Source of the DNA: RHKX01 sp963743875
Lineage (GTDB): Bacteria; Actinomycetota; Thermoleophilia; Solirubrobacterales; 70-9
DNA length: 64,000 nucleotides
NCBI GenBank assembly: GCA_963743875.1
Contig: CAVURM010000001.1
Coordinates: forward strand, 124,001 to 188,000
Direction: 5' to 3'
Numbering within the stretch: the stretch's first letter is position 1; each line of letters begins with the position of its first letter. This document shows positions 34,167 through 43,727 of this stretch, piece by piece. The notes beneath the pieces were generated by a model, which saw nothing but the letters and a program-made list of their open reading frames with translations, made no database searches and was not told the DNA's origin. The position numbers and the translations under genes are program-made.

Positions 34167-35825
34167 TTGCGGTTGATCGAAAAGCGCGTCGGCCTCTTGT
34201 TTGCGGCCTTCGCGGTGGCATTCTGCGTGGTCATGATCAGGGCCGCCTGGTTACAGACCGTCAAGGGTGGCGAGTACAGCGCGAGCGCCCGCAGCCAACA
34301 GGTTGCGACCGTCGAGGTTCCCGGCATTCGCGGCGCGATCCTCGATCGCCGCGGCACCCCTCTGGCCGTTTCCGAGGAGGCGGCGACGATCTTTGCGACC
34401 CCTTACCAGATCGAGAATCCGCCGAAGGCCGCCGAACAGCTCGCCAAGGTGCTCGATGAGCCGGCCGAGGACGTGCTCGCCTCATTGACCGCTCCGACCG
34501 GATTCGAGTACATCGCGCAGAAGGTCGATCTGGTCACCGCGGACCGGGTCGAGAAGCTGGATCTCGTCGGGATCGGGGCGCTGCCGGACTCCCGCCGCGT
34601 CTACCCGCAGGGCGAGGACGCCGGGCGCCTCGTCGGCGCGATCGGAGACGAAGGGCAGGGACTCTTCGGCCTCGAGATGTCGGAGGACGACGTGCTCAGC
34701 GGCACCGACGGCGAGGTCGCGATCACCAAGGACGCGCTCGGCCAGGAGATCGGTCGCGACATCGTCACCGGCTCCGCCGCCGGCCATGACGTCCAGCTCA
34801 CGATCGACGGGCGGATCCAGGCCTATACGGAGAAGGTGCTCGACGATATCGGCGACAGGTATCTGCCCGAGGACGCCACCGCGATCGTCATGGATCCCTC
34901 CGACGGCGACGTCCTCGCGATGGCGAGCTGGCCGCCGGTCGACCCCAACGATCTCTCGGACGCAGATCCCGACCAGCTGACCAACATGGCCACCGGGTTC
35001 ACCTACGAGCCCGGCTCGACGTTCAAGCCGTTCACGGTTGCGGGTGCCCTCCAGGACAATCTGGTCGAGCCGGCCACCACGCTGACCGTACCGGGCGAGA
35101 TCCAGGTGGCCGACCGGACCATCGGCGAGTCGCATCCCGTCGGGACGCGCGTACTCAGCGTCTCCGACATCCTCGCCCAATCGTCGAACGTCGGCACCGT
35201 GATGATCGGCCAGAAGCTGGGCGACGAGGACTTCGGCAGCTGGGTCTCAAAGTTCGGCTTCGGCCGACCGACCGGCATCGACTACCCCGGCGAGGAGATG
35301 GGGATCGTGCCCCCGCCCGACGAGTACTCGGGCGCCTCGATCGGCAACCTGCCGATCGGCCAAGGCCTCTCGGTGACCCCGATGCAGATGATGGAGGGAT
35401 ACGCCGCGATCGCCAACGGCGGGATCCTCCGCACCCCGCGGCTGCTCGAGGCGATCGACGGCCAGCCGGTCGATCACTCCGACGGTGAGCGCGTGATCAG
35501 CGCCAAGACCTCCGATCAGCTGCGGACGATGCTCGAGGGGGTTCTCGGGGCGGGCGGCACCGCCTCGGAGGTCAGCGTGCCCGGTTACGTGCTGGCCGGC
35601 AAGACGGGCACCGCCCAGAAGGTGGTCGACGGCACTTACTCCGAGAGCCAGTTCGTCGCCTCGTTCGTGGGCTTCGCCCCGGCGGCCGACCCGCGACTGC
35701 TGGTCTCTGTGATCGTCGACGATCCCAAGGGGGGCGACTACTACGGTGGGTCGGTGGCGGCACCCGCGTTCGGCGAGATCGCCAGCTTCGCGCTCCCGTA
35801 CCTCGGCATCGCACCGACCGAGTAG
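34167..35825 (+). CDS. ftsI: Division transpeptidase FtsI (class B PBP, PBP3/PbpB)
   Basis: A 552-residue membrane-anchored peptidoglycan transpeptidase of the septum. The anchor helix is VGLLFAAFAVAFCVVMIRAA. The pedestal domain begins with IRGAILDRRGTPLAVSEEA. The penicillin-binding motifs are SxxK in PGSTFKPF (Ser284), SxN in QSSNVG, and KTG in AGKTGTAQK (Lys479). There is no PASTA domain. The start is a TTG at 34167, nine bases after the ftsL-like stop. Confidence 0.94.
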   Translation: MRLIEKRVGLLFAAFAVAFCVVMIRAAWLQTVKGGEYSASARSQQVATVEVPGIRGAILDRRGTPLAVSEEAATIFATPYQIENPPKAAEQLAKVLDEPAEDVLASLTAPTGFEYIAQKVDLVTADRVEKLDLVGIGALPDSRRVYPQGEDAGRLVGAIGDEGQGLFGLEMSEDDVLSGTDGEVAITKDALGQEIGRDIVTGSAAGHDVQLTIDGRIQAYTEKVLDDIGDRYLPEDATAIVMDPSDGDVLAMASWPPVDPNDLSDADPDQLTNMATGFTYEPGSTFKPFTVAGALQDNLVEPATTLTVPGEIQVADRTIGESHPVGTRVLSVSDILAQSSNVGTVMIGQKLGDEDFGSWVSKFGFGRPTGIDYPGEEMGIVPPPDEYSGASIGNLPIGQGLSVTPMQMMEGYAAIANGGILRTPRLLEAIDGQPVDHSDGERVISAKTSDQLRTMLEGVLGAGGTASEVSVPGYVLAGKTGTAQKVVDGTYSESQFVASFVGFAPAADPRLLVSVIVDDPKGGDYYGGSVAAPAFGEIASFALPYLGIAPTE

Positions 35826-35871
35826 CCGCGGTCCAGCGGGGTCGCCTGCTCCGTTCCTAGAATCGCTGCTG

Positions 35872-37392
35872 ATGAGGCTCGACGAGCTCAGTGCCGAACT
35901 GCTTTCCGGGCAACCGGAGATCTCCGGGTCCCGGGAAACCGCCCGGATCGCCCGCGGCGACGGCTCGATCGAGATCGACGACATCACCTTCGACAGTCGC
36001 GAGGTGCGGCCCGGGACGCTCTTCTTCTGCATCACTGGGCTCGTCTCCGACGGCCACGACTTCGCGGCGGCGGCGACCGAGGCCGGTGCGACGGCTCTCG
36101 TGACCGAACGCGAACTCGATCTCGACGTTCCCCAACTGGTCGTCGGCGACTCACGCCGGGCCATGGGCCCGATCGCCGCGAGGTGGTTCGGCGACCCGAG
36201 CGCCGAGCTCCGGATGGTCGGCATCACCGGCACCAACGGCAAGACCACGTCCGCTTTCCTCGTCCGCTCGATCCTCGAGCACGCCGGAATCGCCTGCGGC
36301 TTGCTGGGCACGGTCAAGCAGATCGTCGGCGGGCAGTCGGAGCCGGTCGAGCGGACCACCCCAGAGGCGATCGACCTGCAGCGGACCTTCCGGCGCATGC
36401 TCGACGCCGGCGACCGTGCATGCGTGATCGAGGTCTCCTCCCACGCGCTCTCATTGGGCCGGGCCGACGCCATCCACTTCGACGTTGCGGCGTTCACCAA
36501 CCTGACCCAGGACCACCTGGACTTCCACCGTGACATGGAGGACTACTACGAGGCGAAGCGCCTGCTCTTCGCGCCCGAGGCCGGGGGCGCGGGCCTCGCC
36601 CCGGAGATCGGCGTGATCAACGTCGACGATTCCTACGGCGAGCGCCTCGTGCTCGAGCTGCAGCGCGCCGGAAGCCCGAGGCTGATCACCTTCTCGGCCG
36701 CCGGACACGTCGCCGACCTGACCGCCCAAGATGTCGATTTCGATGCCGGCGGGACGCGCTTCACCCTGCACGGCCAGGGACCGGCGCGGGATCTTCGCCT
36801 GCGTCTCCCGGGCCACTTCAACGTCGAGAATGCCCTGGCGGCCGTCGGGTCCTCGCTGGGGCTGGGCGTCGATCTCGACGTCGCCGTCGAAGCCCTGGCT
36901 GGGGCGGAGCCGGTGCCGGGAAGGATGGAGCCGATCGGCGGTGGAGCGGGTTTCAGCGTCGTCGTCGACTACGCGCACACCCCGGACTCGCTCGAGAACG
37001 TGCTCCGCGCGGCGCGCAAGCTGACCGATGGCAGGCTGATCTGCGCCTTCGGTTGCGGCGGCGACCGCGACCCGCTGAAGCGCCCCCTTATGGGACGAGC
37101 CGGATCGGAGCTGGCCGACATCGCGATCGTGACATCCGACAACCCGCGCTCGGAGGATCCCGACGCGATCATCGAGCAGGTCCTCGAGGGCGTCTCCGGG
37201 GACCGGCGCGATTCGGTGGTCGTCGAGCCGGATCGCCGGGCTGCGATCGCGCTCGCGATCGGCCGCGCCGAGGCTGGCGACCTGATCATCATCGCCGGCA
37301 AAGGCCACGAGCAGGGACAGGAGTTCGAGGGCGGCCGGAAGATCCCGTTCGACGACCGCGACGTCGCCCGCGAAGAGCTCTCCCGGAGATGA
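35872..37392 (+). CDS. murE: UDP-MurNAc-tripeptide synthetase MurE (meso-DAP type)
   Basis: A 506-residue Mur ligase that adds the third stem-peptide residue. ATP site GITGTNGKTTSAFL, substrate region TTPEAIDLQRTFRRML, and the C-terminal domain VVVDYAHTPDSLENVLRAAR. The motif TSDNPRSEDP includes DNPR, the established signature of enzymes that take meso-diaminopimelate. It starts at ATG 35872, 46 bases after ftsI. Confidence 0.95.
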   Translation: MRLDELSAELLSGQPEISGSRETARIARGDGSIEIDDITFDSREVRPGTLFFCITGLVSDGHDFAAAATEAGATALVTERELDLDVPQLVVGDSRRAMGPIAARWFGDPSAELRMVGITGTNGKTTSAFLVRSILEHAGIACGLLGTVKQIVGGQSEPVERTTPEAIDLQRTFRRMLDAGDRACVIEVSSHALSLGRADAIHFDVAAFTNLTQDHLDFHRDMEDYYEAKRLLFAPEAGGAGLAPEIGVINVDDSYGERLVLELQRAGSPRLITFSAAGHVADLTAQDVDFDAGGTRFTLHGQGPARDLRLRLPGHFNVENALAAVGSSLGLGVDLDVAVEALAGAEPVPGRMEPIGGGAGFSVVVDYAHTPDSLENVLRAARKLTDGRLICAFGCGGDRDPLKRPLMGRAGSELADIAIVTSDNPRSEDPDAIIEQVLEGVSGDRRDSVVVEPDRRAAIALAIGRAEAGDLIIIAGKGHEQGQEFEGGRKIPFDDRDVAREELSRR

Positions 37393-38762
37393 TCGAGCTC
37401 GCCCCCGAGCAGATTGCGGCACAGGCCGGAGCCGAGATCGTCCGCCGCGGCGCAGGTGGACGCCCGATCCGAGCCGCCGTCGACTCCCGCACCGTCGGCG
37501 CGGGTGACCTGTTCGTGGGGATACCTGGCGACCGCGTCGACGGTGGGCAATTCGCCGCGGACGCCCTCGGCGCCGGTGCCTGGGGGGCGATCGTCACCCC
37601 CGAGCGGGCGGACCTCCTGGTTGCGGACCCTTCGCCACCGGGCTGGATCCTCGCCGCTGACGAACCGCTGGCGGCGCTGCAGGCGCTGGCCCGGGGTTGG
37701 CGCCGGGCGATCGGCTGCCCGCTCGTCGGGATCACCGGCTCGACCGGAAAGACGTCGGTCAAGGACATCTGCCGGGCGATTCTGCCCGGGCGCGTGCACG
37801 CGAGCCCCGAGAACTTCAACACCGAGGTCGGGATGCCGCTGGCGCTGCTCGCCGCGCCACCGGAAACCGAGATTCTGGTGATGGAGATGGCGATGCGGGG
37901 CATGGGGCAGATCGCCGAGCTCTGCGAGATCGCCGAGCCGGACGTCGCCGCGATCACCAACGTGGGTCCGGTCCACCTGGAGTTGCTGGGGACCCTGGAT
38001 GCGATCGTCGAGGCAAAGGCCGAGATTCTGAAGGGTCTCGCAGCGGACGGACGTGCGGTCCTTCCCGCCGACGCTGAGGCCCTTAGCCCCCACCTCAGAG
38101 ATGATCTCGAGGTGCTCACGTTCGGGCCCGGGGGCGATGTGTTCGTGCTTTCCAGCGAGCTCGGGGAGGGCGTGGTCACGGCACGGATCGGTACCCCGGA
38201 CGGCGAGGCCGAGTTCGGCTTCCCATTCGCGGAGGAGCACAACCTCAGCAACGCCCTCTGTGCGATCGCGATCGGGGTCACGTTGGGGTTCGACCCGGAG
38301 CAGATGGCGAAGCGAACCTCGCGGATAGAGTTCTCGCGGCTACGGGGCGAGCGAGTCTCGTTGTCCGGACGGATCTTGCTTCTCAACGACTGCTACAACG
38401 CCAATCCGATCTCGATGCACGCAGCGGTCGAGAACCTCGCGACGACGATCGCAGGGCGCGAGGGGGCGCGGGCGGTCGCGGTGCTCGGGGGGATGGCGGA
38501 GCTCGGTCCCGACGGGCCCAGCTTCCACGCCGAGGTCGGCGCGCTCGTGCGAGAACGGGGAGTCGCCCTCCTGATCGGCGTCGGCGAACTCGCGCGTGAC
38601 TACTCCCCCGATCTGTGGGCGGCGGACGCGGACGGGGCGATCGACCTGGTCGCCGACGAGCTTCGACCCGGCGACGTCGCACTCGTCAAGGGCTCCCGCT
38701 CGGTGGGCCTCGAGCGGCTGACCGACGGTCTCCGGGCCCGCCTCGGCGAGGCTGAGGAGTGA
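37389..38762 (+). CDS. murF: UDP-MurNAc-tripeptide:D-Ala-D-Ala ligase MurF
   Basis: A 457-residue Mur ligase adding the D-Ala-D-Ala dipeptide. ATP site GITGSTGKTSVKDICRAIL, middle block NFNTEVGMPLALL and ITNVGPVHLELLG, C-terminal block LLNDCYNANPISMHAAVENL and VLGGMAELG. The ATG overlaps the murE stop (ATGA) and the stop overlaps the mraY start (GTGA). Confidence 0.95.
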   Translation: MIELAPEQIAAQAGAEIVRRGAGGRPIRAAVDSRTVGAGDLFVGIPGDRVDGGQFAADALGAGAWGAIVTPERADLLVADPSPPGWILAADEPLAALQALARGWRRAIGCPLVGITGSTGKTSVKDICRAILPGRVHASPENFNTEVGMPLALLAAPPETEILVMEMAMRGMGQIAELCEIAEPDVAAITNVGPVHLELLGTLDAIVEAKAEILKGLAADGRAVLPADAEALSPHLRDDLEVLTFGPGGDVFVLSSELGEGVVTARIGTPDGEAEFGFPFAEEHNLSNALCAIAIGVTLGFDPEQMAKRTSRIEFSRLRGERVSLSGRILLLNDCYNANPISMHAAVENLATTIAGREGARAVAVLGGMAELGPDGPSFHAEVGALVRERGVALLIGVGELARDYSPDLWAADADGAIDLVADELRPGDVALVKGSRSVGLERLTDGLRARLGEAEE

Positions 38763-39778
38763 TCGCGCTCGCGCAGACCGACGGTCTGAGCACCGTGGCC
38801 GTCGATCGCGGGGCGATCTTGATCGCCGGCATGGCGGCGATGTTGATCACGATCTTCCTCGGGCCGAAGTTCATCGAGAAGCTCCGTGAACGCGAGTTCG
38901 GACAGCAGATCCGCGAGGAGGGTCCGGAGGGTCATCACAGCAAGGCGGGCACGCCGACGATGGGCGGGCTGATCATCTTCGCCGCGATCTCGGTTCCCTA
39001 CCTGGTGCTCTCCGATCGCGACACCGAGAGCCTCGCCGTCTTCGGCGTCGCCATGGGCAGCGCAGCGATCGGATTCGCCGACGACTACATCAAGATCATC
39101 AAGCGGCGTTCGCTCGGCCTGTCGGCACGCTGGAAGCTGTCGTTTCAGATCGCGCTCGCGGTGATCCTCTGGTGGGTGGCATTTCAGGAGATCGGCCTGG
39201 ATCCGAGCCTCCAGATTCGCGTCTTCGACGCCGAGGTCTACCTCGGCCCGGTCGTCTACGTCGTCCTCAGCTTTCTCGTTCTCGCCGGTGCCAGCAACGG
39301 CGTCAACCTCACCGACGGGCTGGACGGGCTCGCCGCCGGCTGCTGCGCGATCGTCTTCCTCTCCTACCTGGCGATCACGATCACCACCGGTCAGGAGGAT
39401 CTGGCGTTGCTCTCGTCCTGCTTCGTCGGCGCCTCGGTCGGATTTCTGTGGTTCAACTCGTTCCCCGCCTCGATCTTCATGGGGGACACGGGATCACTCG
39501 GCCTCGGCGGTGCGATCGCGGGGCTCGCGATCATGACCCAGACGGAGGTCCTGCTGATCATCCTCGGCGGCATCTTCGTGATCGAGGCCCTCTCGGTGGC
39601 GATTCAGGTGTTCTGGTTCAAGACCTTTCGCCGTCGCGTATTCCTGATGGCGCCCGTTCACCACCACTTCGAGATGAAGGCCTGGTCGGAGACCAAGATC
39701 ATGATCCGCTTCTGGATCATCGGCGCGGTCCTGGCTGGAATCGGATACACGCTCTTTCAGAACTCCATCGGAACCTGA
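38759..39778 (+). CDS. mraY: Phospho-MurNAc-pentapeptide transferase MraY
   Basis: A 339-residue polytopic enzyme that makes lipid I on the inner membrane face. Signatures: GPEGHHSKAGTPTMGGLIIF, FADDYIKIIKRRSLGLSARW (the Asp-Asp of the active site), NGVNLTDGLDGLAAGC, and the HHH-containing end MAPVHHHFEMKAWSETKIM. Ten membrane helices fit. The start is GTG at 38759. A 105-base tandem repeat begins at its stop codon. Confidence 0.96.
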   Translation: MIALAQTDGLSTVAVDRGAILIAGMAAMLITIFLGPKFIEKLREREFGQQIREEGPEGHHSKAGTPTMGGLIIFAAISVPYLVLSDRDTESLAVFGVAMGSAAIGFADDYIKIIKRRSLGLSARWKLSFQIALAVILWWVAFQEIGLDPSLQIRVFDAEVYLGPVVYVVLSFLVLAGASNGVNLTDGLDGLAAGCCAIVFLSYLAITITTGQEDLALLSSCFVGASVGFLWFNSFPASIFMGDTGSLGLGGAIAGLAIMTQTEVLLIILGGIFVIEALSVAIQVFWFKTFRRRVFLMAPVHHHFEMKAWSETKIMIRFWIIGAVLAGIGYTLFQNSIGT

Positions 39779-39985
39779 CGGGCCGGAGAGCCCGCTGCTC
39801 GGCGTCCTCGTCGGCTCGCGGCCTGAGGCCGCGTCACCTCCTGCGTCCTTGATCAGCGATCTCCCGACCTCGTCAGGAACTGACGGGCCGGAGGGCCCGC
39901 TGCTCGGCGTCCTCGTCGGCTCGCGGCCTGAGGCCGCGTCACCTCTTGCGTCCTTGATCAGCGATCTCCTGACCCCGTCAGGGGC
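39776..39985 (+). repeat. Two tandem copies of a 105-bp repeat inside the dcw cluster
   Basis: Copy 1 (39776-39880) and copy 2 (39881-39985) differ at only a few positions. Each contains GGGCCGGAG, then GCTGCTCGGCGTCCTCGTCG, the perfect hairpin GCGGCC-TGA-GGCCGC, and ends near GATCAGCGATCTC. Copy 1 begins on the mraY stop codon. The element separates mraY and murD by 250 bases in an otherwise overlapping operon. The open frame across it (upstream extension of murD) follows the repeat and is not considered coding. Confidence 0.85.
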
Positions 39986-40028
39986 TCCCAGCAGGGGGAG
40001 CGTCCAGGGGGGCGGCGAAACTAGTCAC

Positions 40029-41372
40029 ATGAGCCACCCCCCCCTGCCCGAAGGTCCGTTCCTCGTGGTCGGACTCGCCCGGTCGGGGGTCGCCGCGGCC
40101 GAAGCACTGATCGCGCGCGGCGAGCGCGTGTACGGCGCGGACTCGGGAAATCCTCCGGATGCGAGCAGGCTAGCGGCGCTCGGCGTCGAAGTGAAGCTGG
40201 ATGGCGACGGCACGGAACTGCTCGACCGCGTGAGCGCGGTGATCAAGAGCCCCGGCGTGCCGTCGGATGCACCGGTGATCGTGGCCGCCCGGGAGGCGGG
40301 CAAGGCCGTGATCGGCGAGCTCGAGCTGGGCTGGCGGCTGCTGGCGAATCGCTTCGTCGCCGTCACCGGCACCAACGGCAAGACCACGGTCGTCGAATGG
40401 CTCGGGCACGTCTGGCGTGAGGCCGGAGCCCCGGTCGCTGTCGCCGGCAATGTCGGTACCCCGCTGGCGTCGCTCGCCGGCAGGCTCGACCCTGACGTCA
40501 CGGTCGTCTGCGAGTGCTCTTCCTTCCAGCTCGAGGACTCGGTCGCGTTCGCGCCGGAGGTGGCGGTGATGCTCAACTTCAGCCCCGACCACCTCGATCG
40601 TCACGGGACCGTTTCCAGCTACCTGAGCTCGAAGCTGCGGATATTCGCCGGACAGGGAGCCGACGGGATCGCCGTCTTCGATGCCGACGAGCCGGCGTTC
40701 CGCGAATCCGAGATTCCCGGTCACGGACGGCGCACCCGCTACGGAGTCGATGCCTGCCGGAGTGGCGATTGTGAAGTGCGGCTCGTCGATGGGGCGATCC
40801 ACGATGCCGACGGGTTGCTCGTCGAGCGCGCGGACCTCCTCCTCCTCGGTGAGCACAACCTTCGGAACGCGATGGCGGTGGCTACAGCAGCGCTCTCCTC
40901 GGGACTGCCGCGTGAGGCGGTCGCGCGTGGCCTGCGCAGCTTCGGTGGAGTCCCGCACCGGCTCGAGCTGGTCGCCGAACTGGACGGTGTCGCCTATGTC
41001 AACGACTCCAAGGCCACGAACGTTGCCGCGGCCACGGCCGCCCTCGACGCGTTCGAAGGCGGGGTTCACGCGATTTTCGGCGGCAGTCTCAAGGGCGGCG
41101 ACTTCGGTGGATTGGTCGAGCCCGTCGCTGAGCGCTGCGTCGCCTGCTATCTGACCGGCGAGGCCGAGGACAAACTGGCCGCCGACCTCGCTGATGCGGG
41201 AGTGCCTCTCCATCGCTGCGGCACCCTGGGGGCGGCCGTCGCCGTGGCGGCGAACGCGGCCGGGGCGGGGGAGACCGTCCTGTTGGCACCGGCGTGCGCG
41301 AGCTTCGATGCGTTCCGCAGCTACGAGGAGCGCGGCGAGCGATTCCGCGAGTTGGTCGAGGGGCTCCGATGA
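40029..41372 (+). CDS. murD: UDP-MurNAc-L-Ala:D-Glu ligase MurD
   Basis: A 447-residue Mur ligase adding D-glutamate. The N-terminal Rossmann domain starts FLVVGLARSGVAAAEALIAR; ATP site VTGTNGKTTVVEWLGH; then ECSSFQLEDSVAFAPEVAVM, NFSPDHLDRHGTVSSYLSSK, and the C-terminal block YVNDSKATNVAAATAALDAF. The ATG at 40029 is chosen since the upstream open frame is repeat sequence. Its stop overlaps ftsW. Confidence 0.95.
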   Translation: MSHPPLPEGPFLVVGLARSGVAAAEALIARGERVYGADSGNPPDASRLAALGVEVKLDGDGTELLDRVSAVIKSPGVPSDAPVIVAAREAGKAVIGELELGWRLLANRFVAVTGTNGKTTVVEWLGHVWREAGAPVAVAGNVGTPLASLAGRLDPDVTVVCECSSFQLEDSVAFAPEVAVMLNFSPDHLDRHGTVSSYLSSKLRIFAGQGADGIAVFDADEPAFRESEIPGHGRRTRYGVDACRSGDCEVRLVDGAIHDADGLLVERADLLLLGEHNLRNAMAVATAALSSGLPREAVARGLRSFGGVPHRLELVAELDGVAYVNDSKATNVAAATAALDAFEGGVHAIFGGSLKGGDFGGLVEPVAERCVACYLTGEAEDKLAADLADAGVPLHRCGTLGAAVAVAANAAGAGETVLLAPACASFDAFRSYEERGERFRELVEGLR

Positions 41373-42724
41373 GCGGGCTGGTGGGGACCCTCCGCTCAGG
41401 TTTGCGCCTGCCGGGCGCCAGGTCGAAGGCAGGCGCCAAGGACAAGTCGCTCGAATACACGCTCCTGCTGACGGCGACGATGTGCCTGCTGACCTTCGGC
41501 GTGGTCATGGTCTTCAGCGCCAGCTCGAGCGCATCGCTGCTCGAGAACGGCGACAGCCTCTTCTATCTCAAGCGCACGTTGATGTTCGGCGCGTTCGGGC
41601 TGATCGTCCTGAAGGTGCTGTCGATGCAGCGGCTCGAGCACCTGCGCAACCTGACCGGCGCCATCCTCGTCGGAGCGTTCGCCCTCCTGCTGATCACCAA
41701 GGTCATGGGAACCTCAGCCAACGGCGCGCAGCGTTGGCTCGCCTTCGGCCCGGTTCAGGTTCAGGCATCGGAGATCGCGAAGATCTCACTGATGCTCTAC
41801 GGCGCCAATCTGCTCGCCGAACGTCCGACGATGACCCGCGATCTACGCGGAATGCAGCCGTTCCTGGTCGTTGCGGCAGCCGTTTGCTGTCTGATCGTGG
41901 TCGAGCCCGATCTGGGGACGGCCATGGTCACGGCCTTCTCGGTCGCAGCACTCCTGATCGCCGCCGGCGCCAAGATCCGCCACCTCGCGATGATCGCCGG
42001 CGTCCTGCTGTTCTTCGTCCTGATCGCAGTGCTGATGGAGCCGTATCGGATGGCCCGACTGACCAGCTTCATCAATCCGACCGCGGATGCTGCCGGAGCG
42101 GGGTTCCAGGGCCAGCAGGCCTCGATCGCGCTTGGCTCCGGCGGATTCTTCGGCGTCGGCATCGGCGAGAGCGTGCAGAAGGCCTTCTACCTGCCCGAGG
42201 CCCACACCGACATGATCGCCGCGGTGATCGGGGAGGAACTCGGCCTGATCGGCATCTCGCTGCTGGTCGGCCTCTACATGCTGCTGGGGTACGCGGGCTT
42301 CCGGACCGCCCAGAAGGCACGCGATCGCTACGGTCGGCTGCTCGCCGCCGGATTGACGGCGATGATTCTGGTCCAGGCATCGATCAACCTCTTTGCCGTG
42401 CTGGGCCTCGCACCTCTGACCGGCGTGACACTCCCATTCGTCTCCTACGGAAACAGCAGCCTGATCGTCACCCTCGCGGCGGTCGGCCTGCTGCTCAACA
42501 TCGCCAACGGCGGTACCGCTCGGATGGCTGCCCGGTCGACCTCCAGATCCCGTCGCCCCCTTCGGGTCGTCGACGGCGGCCGCTCCAAGACCCAGCCCCG
42601 GTCGTCCCCCGCGGTGCGGCGCTCAGCCACGAGAGGAGGCTCTCGTGGCACGGGTGGTGATCGCAGCCGGCGGCACAGCGGGACACGTGGTGCCGGCGCT
42701 GGCCGTCGCCGACGCGCTCGTTGA
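41369..42724 (+). CDS. ftsW: Division-specific glycan polymerase FtsW (SEDS family)
   Basis: A 451-residue SEDS protein that polymerises lipid II at the septum together with FtsI. Signatures: TFGVVMVFSASSSASLLENG, GAQRWLAFGPVQVQASEIAK, VEPDLGTAMV (catalytic Asp in EPDLG), LPEAHTDMIAAVIGEELGLI, LTGVTLPFVSYGNSSLI. Ten helices fit. The C-terminal 60 residues are Arg/Ser-rich and cytosolic, and the last 26 codons overlap murG out of frame (80 bases). Confidence 0.95.
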   Translation: MSGLVGTLRSGLRLPGARSKAGAKDKSLEYTLLLTATMCLLTFGVVMVFSASSSASLLENGDSLFYLKRTLMFGAFGLIVLKVLSMQRLEHLRNLTGAILVGAFALLLITKVMGTSANGAQRWLAFGPVQVQASEIAKISLMLYGANLLAERPTMTRDLRGMQPFLVVAAAVCCLIVVEPDLGTAMVTAFSVAALLIAAGAKIRHLAMIAGVLLFFVLIAVLMEPYRMARLTSFINPTADAAGAGFQGQQASIALGSGGFFGVGIGESVQKAFYLPEAHTDMIAAVIGEELGLIGISLLVGLYMLLGYAGFRTAQKARDRYGRLLAAGLTAMILVQASINLFAVLGLAPLTGVTLPFVSYGNSSLIVTLAAVGLLLNIANGGTARMAARSTSRSRRPLRVVDGGRSKTQPRSSPAVRRSATRGGSRGTGGDRSRRHSGTRGAGAGRRRRAR

Positions 42725-43727
42725 GGCGGGCGCCGAGGTCAGCTTCATCGGCACGCGTGAGCGAGCCGAGGCCAATCTGGTCCCGGCCGCCGGTTACGAG
42801 ATCGACTTCATCTCGGTGCGGGGGGTCGACCGCCGCAACCCGATCAGGGCGATCGCGGCGCTCGGCCGCGCCGGGGCTGCCGTCGGGGTCGTTCGTCGCC
42901 TGCTTGCCGATCGCGGCGCCGACGCGGTGATGGGCGGCGGGGGTTATGTGGCCGCGCCGGCCGGGGTCGCCGCCGTCACGATGCGATTGCCGCTCGTGCT
43001 GACCGAGGCCGACAGTCACCTCGGCCTGGCGAATCGGCTGCTCGCGCAGCGTGCCCACCGGGTCTGTCTCGCATTTCCGATCCCGGGTCGCGACGGGGAT
43101 CGCTACCTGGTCACCGGGCGACCCGTTCCCGCCACGATCGCCAAAGCCGACCGGCGGATGGCCCGCGAACGGTTCGGCATCGACGCCGATGTGCCGTGCC
43201 TGCTGATCTTCGGCGGCAGCCTGGGTGCGCTGCGAATCAACCGGGCGGCCGCCGATGCCTTCGGACCCCATGGGCCGGCCGCCGAGCGACCCTTCCACGT
43301 TCTCCACATCGCCGGCTCCCGCGACTTCCCTGAGATCGAGCCCGACCTTGCCGGGGCGGGTCGATACACGCTGATCGAATACCTTCCCGACCTTGCCGAT
43401 GCGCTCGCCGCCAGCGATCTGGTTCTCTCGCGCTCGGGCGGGTCGGTGTTCGAGCTGACGGCCGCCGGCAAGCCCGCCGTCCTGGTCCCCTATCCCCACG
43501 CCGCTGCCCGCCACCAGCACGCGAACGCGGAGTGGATGCGGCAAGCCGGGGCTGCGCGCGTCGTCGAGGACGACGAGTTCGACCGCGATCGGCTACTCGC
43601 CGAGGTCCGGCCGCTTCTGGCCGATCCCGGGCAGCTTTCACGGATGGCGGTCGCATCCCGGGGGCTGGCCCGGCTCGATGCGGCCGAGCGGGTTGCCGGC
43701 GAGATCCTCAGCGCCTGCCGCTCATGA
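42645..43727 (+). CDS. murG: Lipid II synthase MurG (N-acetylglucosaminyltransferase)
   Basis: A 360-residue GT28 glycosyltransferase that converts lipid I to lipid II. It begins VVIAAGGTAGHVVPALAVAD (the GGTxGH membrane and sugar loop). It continues with MGGGGYVAAPAGVAA, the second-domain loop IFGGSLGALRINRAA, and the UDP-GlcNAc site DLVLSRSGGSVFELTAAGKP. The GTG at 42645 follows AGGAGG. It ends four bases into murC (ATGATG). Confidence 0.95.
   Translation: MARVVIAAGGTAGHVVPALAVADALVEAGAEVSFIGTRERAEANLVPAAGYEIDFISVRGVDRRNPIRAIAALGRAGAAVGVVRRLLADRGADAVMGGGGYVAAPAGVAAVTMRLPLVLTEADSHLGLANRLLAQRAHRVCLAFPIPGRDGDRYLVTGRPVPATIAKADRRMARERFGIDADVPCLLIFGGSLGALRINRAAADAFGPHGPAAERPFHVLHIAGSRDFPEIEPDLAGAGRYTLIEYLPDLADALAASDLVLSRSGGSVFELTAAGKPAVLVPYPHAAARHQHANAEWMRQAGAARVVEDDEFDRDRLLAEVRPLLADPGQLSRMAVASRGLARLDAAERVAGEILSACRS

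Noticed and set aside
39776..39985. CRISPR array
   Set aside because: It is two adjoining copies of one 105-bp unit with no spacers and no cas genes.
39849..40028. 60-residue N-terminal extension of MurD
   Set aside because: It is encoded by the tandem repeat; the ligase fold begins right after the ATG at 40029.
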